64,000 nucleotides of DNA from Acinetobacter baylyi DSM 14961 = CIP 107474 (GCF_000368685.1 NZ_KB849628.1:450442-514441); one strand, 5' to 3'; shown: positions 10,070 to 17,879, counted from the first letter of the stretch. Notes: generated by a model not told the origin, from the letters alone. Translations and numbers: made by a program.

Positions 10070-10259
10070 AGCAGTAACTCGAAAATCGATTTTGATTGTA
10101 TATTTTGACATCCGAGTACAATTGTTACAACCACACTTTTATGAAAAACTGTGTGTTTTGTTAGAATGACTAAATTTTTACTTTCTGTGATCCAGGCAAG
10201 TAGCCAAAAAATATTTAATTTTGTAAAATTATAGCTTGTCGTTAAAGTATGACTGTTTA

Positions 10260-10523
10260 ATGCAGAACCATGAAATTACTCTTCGAGACGAACATAGTAA
10301 AGAGTTTAAGATTATCAAAGTTCTAGATGTTCGCTTTGATGAAACTACAATTACAAACACCCACCAATGGTTATGGGTCTATGATCTTAGTGCCGAGTTT
10401 TTTCCATTTGAGTTATGGGATCAACTTGATCATGCAATTATTCATCAAAACATAAAATTAGATAATCAAGTTTTTGAAATTGTTAAAATTCTGAAGAAGA
10501 AAACAAAAGTTAGATATTCTTAA
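10260..10523 (+). CDS. Small conserved protein of unknown function, copy 1
   Basis: This 87-residue protein starts MQNHEITLRDEH and contains QWLWVYDLSAEFFPFELWDQ. It is a close paralogue of the product of 21240-21503, which has exactly the same length. The shared start point of the homology supports the ATG at 10260 rather than a TTG 24 bases upstream. In both places the gene is followed by endolysin sequence, here only a decayed fragment, so this copy is probably the surviving part of an older related prophage. No known domain is recognised. It is soluble, acidic and aromatic-rich. Confidence 0.6.
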   Translation: MQNHEITLRDEHSKEFKIIKVLDVRFDETTITNTHQWLWVYDLSAEFFPFELWDQLDHAIIHQNIKLDNQVFEIVKILKKKTKVRYS

Positions 10524-10585
10524 TTAAATGGCCAGAGTAATTTGTTGCGTATCAAGTAAAGAATCCTCGACTGAAGGTATGCTTA

Positions 10586-10698
10586 GGCTTCACCTCATTT
10601 AATGAATGTCATATCAAAGACAACTGGCAAATCATAATGATAAGCGACAGCCAGAGCAATTTGGTCATACCCTATAAACACTTCAAACTCAGATTTAA
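10586..10698 (-). pseudogene. Decayed fragment of a prophage endolysin gene (3' end)
   Basis: The bases here align by eye with the last ~110 bases of the endolysin gene at 22496-23008: GCTTCAC at the stop end, then GGCAAATCATAATGAT against GGCAGATCATAACGAT, then TTTGGTCATACC against TTTGGCCATACC. The rest of the gene is lost. It shows that a relative of the resident prophage once occupied this spot. Confidence 0.6.
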
Positions 10699-11030
10699 CA
10701 TATTAAGGTAAAACAAAGAAATAAACCTAAGCATCACTTTGCTCAGTGTTTACTGTGACCATTGGTAAACAGACTTTTTAAATATGACCATGACACACAT
10801 TACAATAATTTGAAGAGAATAAATGTACCTCAATAATATGTCGAAATTTAAACAATAGATGCTGAGGATGGCGAAAAATCAATTTGGTTCATTTTCACCA
10901 TTCTGAGGAGTACAAAATTTAGTCTATCGAGAACAAGAGTTTCGTGCACAACCTAGTTTTTGGTTGAGACTTTAATGATGCTTCTTTTACTATAGTTTAA
11001 CAAAAAGAAATTTCTATTATTAATCTAAAC
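10699..11030. other. Gene-free stretch in decayed prophage
   Basis: About 330 bases with stops in all frames. It probably derives from the old prophage but no further match to the resident one was clear. Confidence 0.4.
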
Positions 11031-11033
11031 TTA

Positions 11034-11056
11034 AAAAACCGTCATTTAGACGGCCT
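11034..11056 (-). terminator. Rho-independent terminator-like hairpin
   Basis: CCGTC-ATTTA-GACGG with A/T runs on both sides, just after the small membrane protein gene. A near-identical hairpin stands in the same relation to the paralogue, at 49575-49599. Confidence 0.55.
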
Positions 11057-11084
11057 TTGTTTCACATCAAAAATTAGAATGTAG

Positions 11085-11267
11085 TCATGTTTTTTTCCAA
11101 AAGCATACTCTAAGTTTGAATTCAGACTTAAATAAAAATGCAATAATAACTAGGATAAGTCCAACTACAATAAAAATTAGATCAAATCGGTAAAATAACA
11201 AAGAAAATGAAGATAATGCAAACAATATCAACAAGTAAAATATAAACACGCCTAGAGTCTCATCCAT
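11085..11267 (-). CDS. Small two-span membrane protein, copy 1
   Basis: This 60-residue protein starts MDETLGVFIFYLLILFAL, has two hydrophobic spans (residues about 6-24 and 28-46) and ends in a basic FWKK tail. A paralogue of exactly the same length lies in the prophage at 49629-49811, and the flanking bases (terminator and about 100 upstream bases) are also similar. The start is fixed by the G-rich ribosome site (GGGGGG, 3 bases) and by the equal lengths. Function unknown; it could be a phage membrane protein such as an exclusion factor, but nothing shows this. Confidence 0.55.
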   Translation of the reverse strand: MDETLGVFIFYLLILFALSSFSLLFYRFDLIFIVVGLILVIIAFLFKSEFKLRVCFWKKT

Positions 11268-11884
11268 GTTCCCCCCAAAAAACACTTTTAGAATCAGGCT
11301 CATAAATTACGCTCTGTTTGAAGCTAAAACAAGATAACGAGATCATTGTATTTTGCGAATGATTTACAAATGTTAAACTAAAATTATGCTCATCACTATT
11401 AAGGAATTATTAAGACTGTTATATTCCTAAAAATCATTATTTTTTTATATACCTGTGGCATGGTTCTCTTTCAATCACCTAAGTGCCTCACTAATTAAAC
11501 AATTGCTCATTGGGTTGAGTGATATCTGTGTTCGCGGGTTGCTCTTGGAGCATAACTATAAAAACTTCAATACTTGTTTTTCTTTATGAATGTTTTTAAC
11601 AATATTCATATGATTCATGATATCTGTAAAAATAGAAAAGTAGATCGGCTCAAGTGCTTCTTATTAGTTACAGCATTAATATCTTTGAGCAAAGATTCTC
11701 GTATACTCACACTATATATTAGCTTAGTATTTAATCTTATTAAGTCTATAAACTGCTAAAGATATATTTCTAATACAGCGATTGAGATAGGTTATTTCAT
11801 GATAATATTGATTTAGCTGCTCCTTTTAGTTAAGTCGCGCCAGATAGACCTTAACTGCACTTTTGTCTATTCTGCGAGTTTCAA
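11268..11884. other. Gene-free stretch in decayed prophage
   Basis: The first ~110 bases match the region upstream of the paralogous membrane-protein gene at 49812-49925. The rest shows no credible gene; a 61-codon frame at 11574-11759 lacks a ribosome site and relatives in the window. Confidence 0.5.
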
Positions 11885-12105
11885 TATATGTTTGAGACAC
11901 TCAACACCATTAGCTAAACAAACGAACAAGTTAAGAAACACTTCTTCTGCATCTTGTTCACTTTGAAGTATAATTCCCATAACTCATCAAATGTTTTCAT
12001 GAGTATCGTCAATACCAAACGGTATATTGTTTCGATATCCTGAGTTTCATATTGCTGGACTTCTTAAAAGTTTAATACAGTCATAAAATTGATATTACTA
12101 CACGT
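11885..12105 (-). pseudogene. Decayed copy of the small phage gene found at 16487-16807
   Basis: The order of short matching blocks is the same as in the intact gene: GAGACACTCAACACCATTAG against GAGATACTCAACACAATTGG, CTTGTTCACTTTG against CTTGCTCACTTTG, ACTCATCAAATG against GTTCATCAAATG, and GTTTCATAT against the same. Stops and indels break every frame. It is a remnant of a Mnt/Arc/Ant-type module from an earlier prophage. Confidence 0.65.
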
Positions 12106-12353
12106 TGCTAAGCGTCCAGAATTAGCAGAAACGATAATCGCATGTATTGAAAACTTATTTCGGTTGCACTGCCTTCATTGTAGATCATGAAGAATCATAA
12201 CCAACCAGAGTCAGTTTTAGGTAAAAACAGCGTTGTAATGATGATCGTTTTTTAGACCTATTCACATAAAAATAGGACTAAGTCTTTTCAAAATAGTACT
12301 AAAAAAACTAGGGTATCAAGCTAGCTCTTCGCTGCTGATTTAAGATTATGTAC

Positions 12354-12398
12354 TGGTAGAAATTTCCAGACTCAAGCTGCGGACTTTCATGATGTCAA
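12354..12398 (-). repeat. Degenerate displaced tRNA-Val 3' half (old attachment site)
   Basis: About 36 of 46 positions match the 3' half of the intact tRNA-Val at 63327-63403, beginning at the CCA end (TGGTAG) and ending near the anticodon (GATGTCAA). The flanking bases, including CTGATTTAA-ATTAT on its left, also resemble those of the copy at 13973. It marks an older integration into the same tRNA gene. Confidence 0.7.
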
Positions 12399-12490
12399 AA
12401 AGGTATTAAAAAATAAAAGTGGAAAACTAATTTTCCACTTTCAAATTAAATATAAAGGATTATATTTAACCTATATTTTAGTACTTAAGT

Positions 12491-12937
12491 TTAAACATTA
12501 TTTGGTTTAAGCGTATAAAAGCTATCCTTTTGTTTAGAAAGTAAATTAATAAATTCAGGAATATTATCAATTGACAACGTATATGGATTAAATTCATCAA
12601 TATTATATTCAGAGAAAAAATTAACTATATCCTTGTGGAAAATAGCATATTTCATATGCCATTTAGAAAATAATTTATCTGTGATGTCTTCACAGTACAT
12701 TAATTCACAATTTTCATGACGAGGATCACTTAAGATTTTGTTATGAAAAAGATCATTAATTTTGATTTTGTTACCTTCAAGACACTGAACGAAATAGCCA
12801 TTTCCATAATAGAGTGCACCACAAATAGAATTTGGGGTATTAAAGTTTAATGCTTCAGTTAAAATATTAAATAATTCATTCATTGGATTATCGCATTCTT
12901 TTAACTTACTCACATACAGCATTCTTGCATCGCTCAT
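12491..12937 (-). CDS. BLUF-domain blue-light sensor protein 2
   Basis: This protein of 148 residues is a second short BLUF photoreceptor, clearly paralogous to the one at 9602-10069: both end in DEFNPY-L followed by IP-FI-LL. The flavin-site residues are kept: RMLYVSKL (Tyr), LNFNTPNSICGALYY (Asn), GYFVQCLEG (Gln), KWHMKYA (Trp, Met). The start at 12937 is chosen because GAG lies about 8 bases upstream and the domain begins there; an ATG 45 bases earlier adds only a low-complexity leader. Remnants of an old prophage and a broken tRNA copy separate the two BLUF genes. Confidence 0.87.
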   Translation of the reverse strand: MSDARMLYVSKLKECDNPMNELFNILTEALNFNTPNSICGALYYGNGYFVQCLEGNKIKINDLFHNKILSDPRHENCELMYCEDITDKLFSKWHMKYAIFHKDIVNFFSEYNIDEFNPYTLSIDNIPEFINLLSKQKDSFYTLKPNNV

Positions 12938-13519
12938 ACTTGTCTCGATATATAATAATTTAAAAAAATTAAAACAATACAAATACTTGCTGAAGGGATT
13001 TGCAATTTTAATCCATTAAAGAATACTCTAAACATCTTTTATAGGTAATGACTTAAATGGAAAATTTTCTTTTTTTTAATAAATTTAACAAATATTGATT
13101 TAGGGTTTCCCGTAGCAAGTTTAATAATATTTTAAATAAAATCAAATACTTGATAATTTATTTTTATGTTTATTAACTGTTTTTATAAGTTATTGATTAT
13201 CATTTAAAAAATACAAGGTGAAAGCCAACCAACATTTCTATTGCAAATTGATACATATTTTCTCTATTTGAGTGAGTACATATCTGTCCGTTTTACATTC
13301 ATTTCTAATCATTGAATTTGAACTGTAAAAACCTTCTTTAAAAAGGGCTCTTTGCTGTAAACCATATTTTTAATTTAATCTGGAATGATTTTATTGCGTA
13401 AAGTTGTACGTAAGTCCTTATTCAGCCATCATAAAAAAAGTATTGATGGACTTCAAATGAAACATTTATTCCCTAAACTTCTATACAATAAAGCTGTATT
13501 GAAAGCTGATTTCGCCCGC
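12938..13519. other. Gene-free spacer
   Basis: Very AT-rich, with no supported gene. It holds the promoter region of the second BLUF gene and then unrecognised decayed sequence leading into the broken integrase. Confidence 0.5.
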
Positions 13520-13838
13520 GCTGCTCTCACCTCATCGCCACCCGTTCGGAGCTAATCACAGAGCATAACCGAATTGCCAAGTTACATCCTTTTGCAGTCA
13601 CCGAAAATCACTTAACCCAGCAATTCCAAAAGTATCGGGATTTGTCTGAAGTGTATGAGCATCTTGAACCAAGACAGCGACCATCATTTCATGATTTGCG
13701 AGCACAGAGTGTTTACAACATTACCCAAAAATATGGCAAGGCATATGCGCAGGCATTGGCTGGCCATGTAACCGTAAAATGACAGATCATTATATTTCTG
13801 TCTATGAAGAACCGAAGCCAACTAGGGTGAGTTTTAGG
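13520..13838 (+). pseudogene. Tyrosine recombinase (integrase) C-terminal remnant
   Basis: A frame from about 13520 reads through RSELITEHNRIAKLHPF, HDLRAQSVYNITQKYG and ALAGHV, then stops and resumes one frame over with MTDHYISVYEEPKP. HDLR, GH and the Tyr in DHYIS are the catalytic-domain signature of phage integrases, but the N-terminal half is missing and a frameshift separates GH from Tyr. It lies on the opposite strand to the resident integrase and differs from it, so it came from another element using the same tRNA site. Confidence 0.8.
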
Positions 13839-13972
13839 TAATAACAGCGTCTTACAACTGATGTTTTTTTAGACTTATCCACTTTAAGACAAGACTGAGT
13901 TCCTCAAAGTACCTACTAAAACAAAAAACCCACCTGATGAGGGGAGGTTTAAGTTACTGATTTAACATTATC

Positions 13973-14023
13973 TTGGTAGGCATATCCAGACTCGAACTGG
14001 AAACCTCTACGATGTCAACGTAG
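13973..14023 (-). repeat. Prophage attachment site, left copy (displaced tRNA-Val 3' half)
   Basis: A 51-base stretch is identical, but for one base, to 63326-63376, the 3' half of the intact tRNA-Val from the CCA end through the anticodon stem. It is the copy expected at the far end of an element integrated into the tRNA gene. Together the two copies set the prophage length at about 49.4 kb. Confidence 0.9.
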
Positions 14024-14291
14024 TGTTTAAGCTTATAATTCAGCTATTTAAGAAGTATGGGTGTCAAATTGGTGTCGATAAATTTATGTAAGGAGAAGTT
14101 TCATATCTAAAAGGTAGAGAGAATAATGATCTAATTGTTATTGAGCTATATTTATACCTGTTTTAAAAAATAATTAAAAGCTTAATTTAAAGTTGATGAT
14201 TTTTTAATAGATTAAATAAAAAACCACCCGAAGGTGGTTTGTGGTTTGTGGTTTGAGTATTACATACAAAGAATAAATTACTGCATTTTAA
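14024..14291. other. Spacer with terminator-like hairpin
   Basis: No gene is seen. At 14221-14240 lies AAACCACC-CGAA-GGTGGTTT, a stable GNRA-like-loop hairpin that would end the leftward three-gene operon upstream of it; a twofold TTTGTGGTTTG repeat follows it. Confidence 0.6.
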
Positions 14292-14924
14292 TCAATAGCA
14301 TATATTTTCATCTCGATCAACTTTGTCATGGAAACGACAAAAATGAAGAGAAAGTTTAAATGTGAATAAGTAAGAAAAAAATTGATTTAACGACTTAATA
14401 TGTCGTTCAATACTAATAAGTTTTCTTGGTATTGAAAAAGTTTTATCTAATGAAACAACATAACCTTTTTCGTCGGGAGCATAACTGCCTTTTGAATCTA
14501 TAGGTAGATAGAAAAGATTAGTAACTCTGTATTTTTTAATGTCCTCAGTAAGATTTTTTATTTTTTCTTCAGATGCACCACTGGATAGTAGTATATTCTC
14601 AATTTTTTGCATATCAAATAGAGGAGCTAATAAACAGTCCATTGGTAAATCTCTGGGATTATTAACATCAATATCACAAGTATTACTTAAAATTATGCAT
14701 CTTGGAACAACGTGAGTGGTGTATTTATTATCACTAAAGTATGGAAAGGGAATATCACTAACAATATCCCCTTGTAAAAAAAAATCATTTTTAAATGAAC
14801 TAAATGGATCTTGAGTTATTTTTCCATTTTTAATAAAATTTTTTAATGCTACTTCTAATTTTTTTCGAGTTTCATCAGTTAAATAACCTGGCAGTAGTTG
14901 AGAAAAATCATCAGTAGCATCCAC
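14292..14924 (-). CDS. Unknown protein, third gene of TIGR04255-type operon
   Basis: This 210-residue protein is not recognised. It is soluble and charged, with CIILSNTCDIDVNNP near residue 75, a motif in which a conserved Cys-Asp pair follows a buried strand, and two aromatic segments near the C terminus. The start is a GTG at 14924 with AGGA seven bases upstream. It follows the 108-residue gene by 17 bases and ends before a strong terminator, so it closes an AT-rich operon. Its place just inside the attachment site is typical of prophage cargo, and an anti-phage role is possible but unproven. Confidence 0.6.
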   Translation of the reverse strand: MDATDDFSQLLPGYLTDETRKKLEVALKNFIKNGKITQDPFSSFKNDFFLQGDIVSDIPFPYFSDNKYTTHVVPRCIILSNTCDIDVNNPRDLPMDCLLAPLFDMQKIENILLSSGASEEKIKNLTEDIKKYRVTNLFYLPIDSKGSYAPDEKGYVVSLDKTFSIPRKLISIERHIKSLNQFFSYLFTFKLSLHFCRFHDKVDRDENICY

Positions 14925-14941
14925 ATTTTTTTCCTGTAAAT

Positions 14942-15268
14942 TTAAAATAACTCTAAAATATTGTCAGATAAAATCTTAGCAAACTCGGGATCAAGTGGCT
15001 TTGACTCATAGGACAGTTTTTCAAAAAAATCCATCATTAAGTCATCCAATAAAGCTTCCCCGTGGTTTGTGGCATAAGATACCGCAGAAAAAGTTTCTGG
15101 CGTTTTACTCAAATCCACGTAATGTGTTTTTGGAAATATCTCAGATGAATCCTTAAAACTCAAGTGGTTAGACTGACTAATTACAGATGAGCTGCTTAGA
15201 AAAGCGGTCACCAACATAACTCCAGTTAGAGTAGGTGGAATAGATTTTTGTATATTCAAATTAGTCAT
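14942..15268 (-). CDS. Small unknown protein, middle gene of TIGR04255-type operon
   Basis: This protein of 108 residues has a hydrophobic N-terminal stretch (TLTGVMLVTAFLSSSSVIS, about residues 13-31) that could be a membrane anchor or signal peptide, then an acidic tail ending KILSDNILELF. The second of two close ATGs (15268) has AAGGGG six bases before it and shares one base with the stop of the preceding gene, so the pair is translationally coupled. No domain is recognised. Confidence 0.55.
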   Translation of the reverse strand: MTNLNIQKSIPPTLTGVMLVTAFLSSSSVISQSNHLSFKDSSEIFPKTHYVDLSKTPETFSAVSYATNHGEALLDDLMMDFFEKLSYESKPLDPEFAKILSDNILELF

Positions 15269-15981
15269 TAGCATCCCCTTTTATTATAAATAGTTCTATA
15301 TATTGAATCTACTTTATCGTGAATAATATCAAGAACACGAATAAATTCATGCTCTGCATCATTTGGATTCTGTATTCCGCTATTATTAATTACATCAATA
15401 ATAAGCAAAGTTCCATTTAAGTCTGTTATTTTTCCAGTAACATCACTGATATTCCTAAGTTCTACATGAGAAGCAATATCTGTCATGATTATAAAATTAT
15501 CTTCGTGCAATTCTGTTTTTAATGCTAGTTTTGCATCGTCTTGCAACGCAGTTTCACCAATTTTCAGAGTAAAATTTAAATCATTCAACGACAAATCATT
15601 TCTAATCAAATTAGTGTATTTTAAAGAATACCTCTGTATTTGATCCAAAGGATTTTTAGACTTTAAAATATTTAAAATTTGTAAAGGTAGTTCTTTAAAG
15701 ATATTCCATCCTTCATATTGACCATCCAGAGCATTCTTCAATATTACAATAGATCCATCTGCAACTAACAATGAAAATGAAGAATAGTTAATTTTGTAAG
15801 AAGGTGTGTAATAAAAATCATTTTGCTGTAATTTTAAATCGTTAGGAATCTGCAATCCATCAGCATGAATGATACTTAAGTGATCGGAAAATACTTGATT
15901 AATAGCTATCAATAATTCTGTTGCAAAATTGAGTTTAGGTAAAAACCTAACTTCAAAGATGGCTTCAATTAATGGATTCAA
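15268..15981 (-). CDS. TIGR04255-family protein, first gene of three-gene operon
   Basis: This 237-residue protein begins NPLIEAIFEVRFLPKL, the characteristic opening of the sporadically distributed TIGR04255 family, and has the usual length. The family's function is unknown to me; it is found scattered in mobile and accessory DNA. The start is a TTG at 15981 with AAGGAA at proper spacing; no ATG fits the family start. It overlaps the next gene by one base. The three genes are AT-rich compared with phage structural genes, which suggests separate acquisition. Confidence 0.7.
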   Translation of the reverse strand: MNPLIEAIFEVRFLPKLNFATELLIAINQVFSDHLSIIHADGLQIPNDLKLQQNDFYYTPSYKINYSSFSLLVADGSIVILKNALDGQYEGWNIFKELPLQILNILKSKNPLDQIQRYSLKYTNLIRNDLSLNDLNFTLKIGETALQDDAKLALKTELHEDNFIIMTDIASHVELRNISDVTGKITDLNGTLLIIDVINNSGIQNPNDAEHEFIRVLDIIHDKVDSIYRTIYNKRGC

Positions 15982-16215
15982 CAGTAATTTCCTTACAATT
16001 CAATAACATTTGCGCTGAATATAGTCAAATTCATAACCAACAAGACTCGAAATTTAAATCAATACATACAATAACACCCAGTAGGTATGTATCTGGGTGT
16101 ATTGTTATAATATCGCTTAGTATACTTATGTGCAATATCTCAAATATTTTTTAATTTTAAAAAATGTCAAGACTTGTAATTCTCAACTGCGTTAAATATT
16201 GTCGCTTAATGATAA

Positions 16216-16236
16216 AAACCACCCGAAGGTGGTAAA
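16216..16236 (-). terminator. Terminator-like hairpin
   Basis: AACCACC-CGAA-GGTGGT right after the leftward small genes of the first Mnt/Arc/Ant module; nearly the same hairpin as at 14221-14240. The 16000-16210 stretch between it and the TIGR04255 gene holds that operon's promoter region and no gene. Confidence 0.6.
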
Positions 16237-16238
16237 TA

Positions 16239-16490
16239 TCACTTTTTAGGAAAATATTTGTTCTGATATTCCTCACGGTCCACATCAAAAACATTTGCCC
16301 AGTTTTCTGCATGGCAACGCGCTACATGAGCCAGTTTCTTAATATCTCCATGTTTATCCGCCTTTTCCTCTATGATTTTGCACATCACATTCAACTGCTC
16401 GGCAACGTCACTGGCGTAGGACATTATCTCAATCATGTGCTTGAGATCAGCTTCTAGCACGGCGATAGGTTCTTTCATGACGATATTCAT
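16239..16490 (-). CDS. Small helical phage protein of the first immunity module
   Basis: This 83-residue protein appears mostly helical (IAVLEADLKHMIEIMSYASD, then CHAENWANVFDVDREEYQ). It overlaps the preceding gene by four bases (ATGA), so they are co-translated. A similar type of protein (short, helical, with a Glu-Lys-rich middle) follows the second module at 42858-43154 and opens the other early operon at 60100-60390, suggesting one loose family. Function unknown. Confidence 0.55.
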   Translation of the reverse strand: MNIVMKEPIAVLEADLKHMIEIMSYASDVAEQLNVMCKIIEEKADKHGDIKKLAHVARCHAENWANVFDVDREEYQNKYFPKK

Positions 16491-16807
16491 TTGGATGCTC
16501 CTTGTTGTTGCTCAAGGTACGCATGTCCAACAACTCCTAACCGTTCTTTTGCCTGTTCTGCCAGTTGCAGCATTTCTTTGAGATACTCAACACAATTGGC
16601 TGAGCAATCGAGTAAGTTTAAAAATACCTCGGCCTCTTGCTCACTTTGTAATGTAGATTCCAAGAGTTCATCAAATGATCTTGTGAGTGTCGCCAATGTC
16701 ATACGGCGCATTATGCCGACCTCATCGGTTTCATATGCCTGGATTTCTTCAAAGCTTAATAATGCAGTGAAGTTGATATTGTTCTGTAGTTGAGTCATAC
16801 TATTCAT
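16487..16807 (-). CDS. Small phage protein of the first immunity module
   Basis: This 106-residue protein reads as helices, starts MNSMTQLQNN and contains MTLATLTRSFDELLES. AAGGA lies about nine bases before the ATG. It lies downstream of the Arc/antirepressor pair after a hairpin. A decayed copy at 11885-12105 shows that this gene also occurred in the earlier prophage. The start MNSM and the leader before it are shared with the gene at 42858-43154. No known domain. Confidence 0.6.
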   Translation of the reverse strand: MNSMTQLQNNINFTALLSFEEIQAYETDEVGIMRRMTLATLTRSFDELLESTLQSEQEAEVFLNLLDCSANCVEYLKEMLQLAEQAKERLGVVGHAYLEQQQGASK

Positions 16808-16834
16808 CGTTGATATTCCTTAATGTTGACAATC

Positions 16835-16872
16835 CAAAGCCCTTTGTTTTCGACGACTCAAGGGCTTTTTTA
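16835..16872. terminator. Hairpin shared by the two immunity modules
   Basis: AAAGCCCT and AGGGCTTTTTT enclose a loop containing TTGTTTTCGACGAC. The same hairpin with the same flank (TTATTGCCTGAATTAA) recurs at 43176-43216. The T-run is on the plus strand; on the minus strand it could act as an attenuator between antirepressor and downstream genes. Confidence 0.55.
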
Positions 16873-16881
16873 TTGCCTGAA

Positions 16882-17607
16882 TTAAACATGGTTGTTACCT
16901 AATAGTTTGGAAAGTCGGGTTAAGCCTTTTGGGGTGACTCTCACCTGCTCTGTGATTTTGTTTGAACCATCACCACGCGTTACTTCTGTCACTTTATGTT
17001 CTAAAAAGCCCGCCTGTACTTTGTCTTGATAACCGACATAGTGAGCTGAACCAGTACGCTTATAGATCCACTGCTTTTGAGACAGAAAAGAAATAAAATC
17101 TTTAGGACGCATTTGTAAGGCTTTAGCTGCATCAGTTAAACATAGACTTCCATTTGCAGTTGCAATTCGATCAAAAGCATCAATAGTCGGCTGCATGACT
17201 TCAACTTTATGCTCCAGTTCAACCATTTTTTCGGAGTACCCAAGTAATAACCCACGTAAAATATTTGGGTCAGACAGTGCCTGCATAGGATCAACAGGTT
17301 TTGCAACTTGGGCTTCAAGCTCTTGCCAACGGTCTACCAAACGAGCCGTGAATTCAGGGCAAAGTTGAGCAACTACGATAATGCTGTCTCGTTTGCCTTG
17401 TTCGCCAGTGAATTTGTATACAGTAGTGTTCTGCTTACGCCCGATTGAGTTTAAAAATGACGTTTCCACCATTGGGGGAAGCGTTATAACCCCTTTTTCT
17501 GCAAGACGTTCAATAGATTGTTTTACTTTATCAGGACGTGATTGAACCAATTCGGAAATTTCTAAACTATTGATAGATTGTGTTTGCAAAGGTGCAATTG
17601 CATTCAT
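16882..17607 (-). CDS. Rha/KilA-C-type phage antirepressor
   Basis: This 241-residue protein has an N-terminal region resembling phage Rha-type regulators (ISELVQSRPDKVKQSIERL, about residues 18-36, with NTTVYKFTGEQGKRDS further on) and a C-terminal KilA-C/ANT-type DNA-binding domain (LCLTDAAKALQMRPKDFISF and KQWIYKRTGSAHYVGYQ). Such proteins antagonise phage repressors and favour lytic growth. The start overlaps the stop of the Arc-like gene by four bases (ATGA), giving the arc-ant arrangement of phage P22 immI, with a Mnt-like gene divergent to it. It should normally be silenced by the Arc/Mnt-like proteins. Confidence 0.8.
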   Translation of the reverse strand: MNAIAPLQTQSINSLEISELVQSRPDKVKQSIERLAEKGVITLPPMVETSFLNSIGRKQNTTVYKFTGEQGKRDSIIVVAQLCPEFTARLVDRWQELEAQVAKPVDPMQALSDPNILRGLLLGYSEKMVELEHKVEVMQPTIDAFDRIATANGSLCLTDAAKALQMRPKDFISFLSQKQWIYKRTGSAHYVGYQDKVQAGFLEHKVTEVTRGDGSNKITEQVRVTPKGLTRLSKLLGNNHV

Positions 17608-17762
17608 GTTCTTACTTCCTTACTTTGATTAACCAGTAACTCAACTGCTTTATTTATTAAATAATTCATTGAGCGTTCTTCTTGTTGCCCTTTCGCTTTT
17701 AACTTTTGATGTAGCTCAATGTTGAGGCGAACTTTTACGTCTACTGTCTTTACTTTTTTCAT
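17604..17762 (-). CDS. Arc-like ribbon-helix-helix repressor, first module
   Basis: This 52-residue protein reads MKKVKTVDVKVRLNIELHQK, then a helix with KAKGQQEERSMNYLINKAVE. The beta strand followed by two helices and the 'RSMNYLINKA' segment are typical of Arc/Mnt/CopG dimers, which bind DNA with the strand. The gene lies directly upstream of the antirepressor, overlapping it by four bases, and directly downstream of three repeated palindromes, its probable operators. Confidence 0.8.
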   Translation of the reverse strand: MKKVKTVDVKVRLNIELHQKLKAKGQQEERSMNYLINKAVELLVNQSKEVRT

Positions 17763-17777
17763 TATTGCTCCAATTTA

Positions 17778-17845
17778 GAACCACCGTGGTTCATATGAAT
17801 TAAATTTAAACCACCGTGGTTCTATTGTCAATACCACCGTGATCT
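17778..17845. promoter_or_regulatory. Three palindromic operators of the first Mnt/Arc module
   Basis: GAACCACCGTGGTTC (17778-17792) is a near-perfect palindrome; AAACCACCGTGGTTCT (17808-17823) repeats it and TACCACCGTGATCT (17832-17845) is a weaker copy. They fill the gap between the divergent Arc-like and Mnt-like genes and so can control both promoters. Confidence 0.8.
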
Positions 17846-17879
17846 ATAAAATAAGATTAATTTTTTATGGTTTATCCCT

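Noticed and set aside
11574-11759. Small plus-strand gene of 61 codons
   Set aside because: No ribosome site, composition like AT-rich spacer, and no relative in the window.
13973-14023. Second tRNA-Val gene
   Set aside because: Only the 3' half is present; the D-arm and 5' acceptor strand are missing, so it is an attachment-site copy.
16000-16210. Plus-strand short frame near 15972-16154
   Set aside because: It overlaps the start region of the TIGR04255 gene and its promoter, with no ribosome site and strong AT bias.
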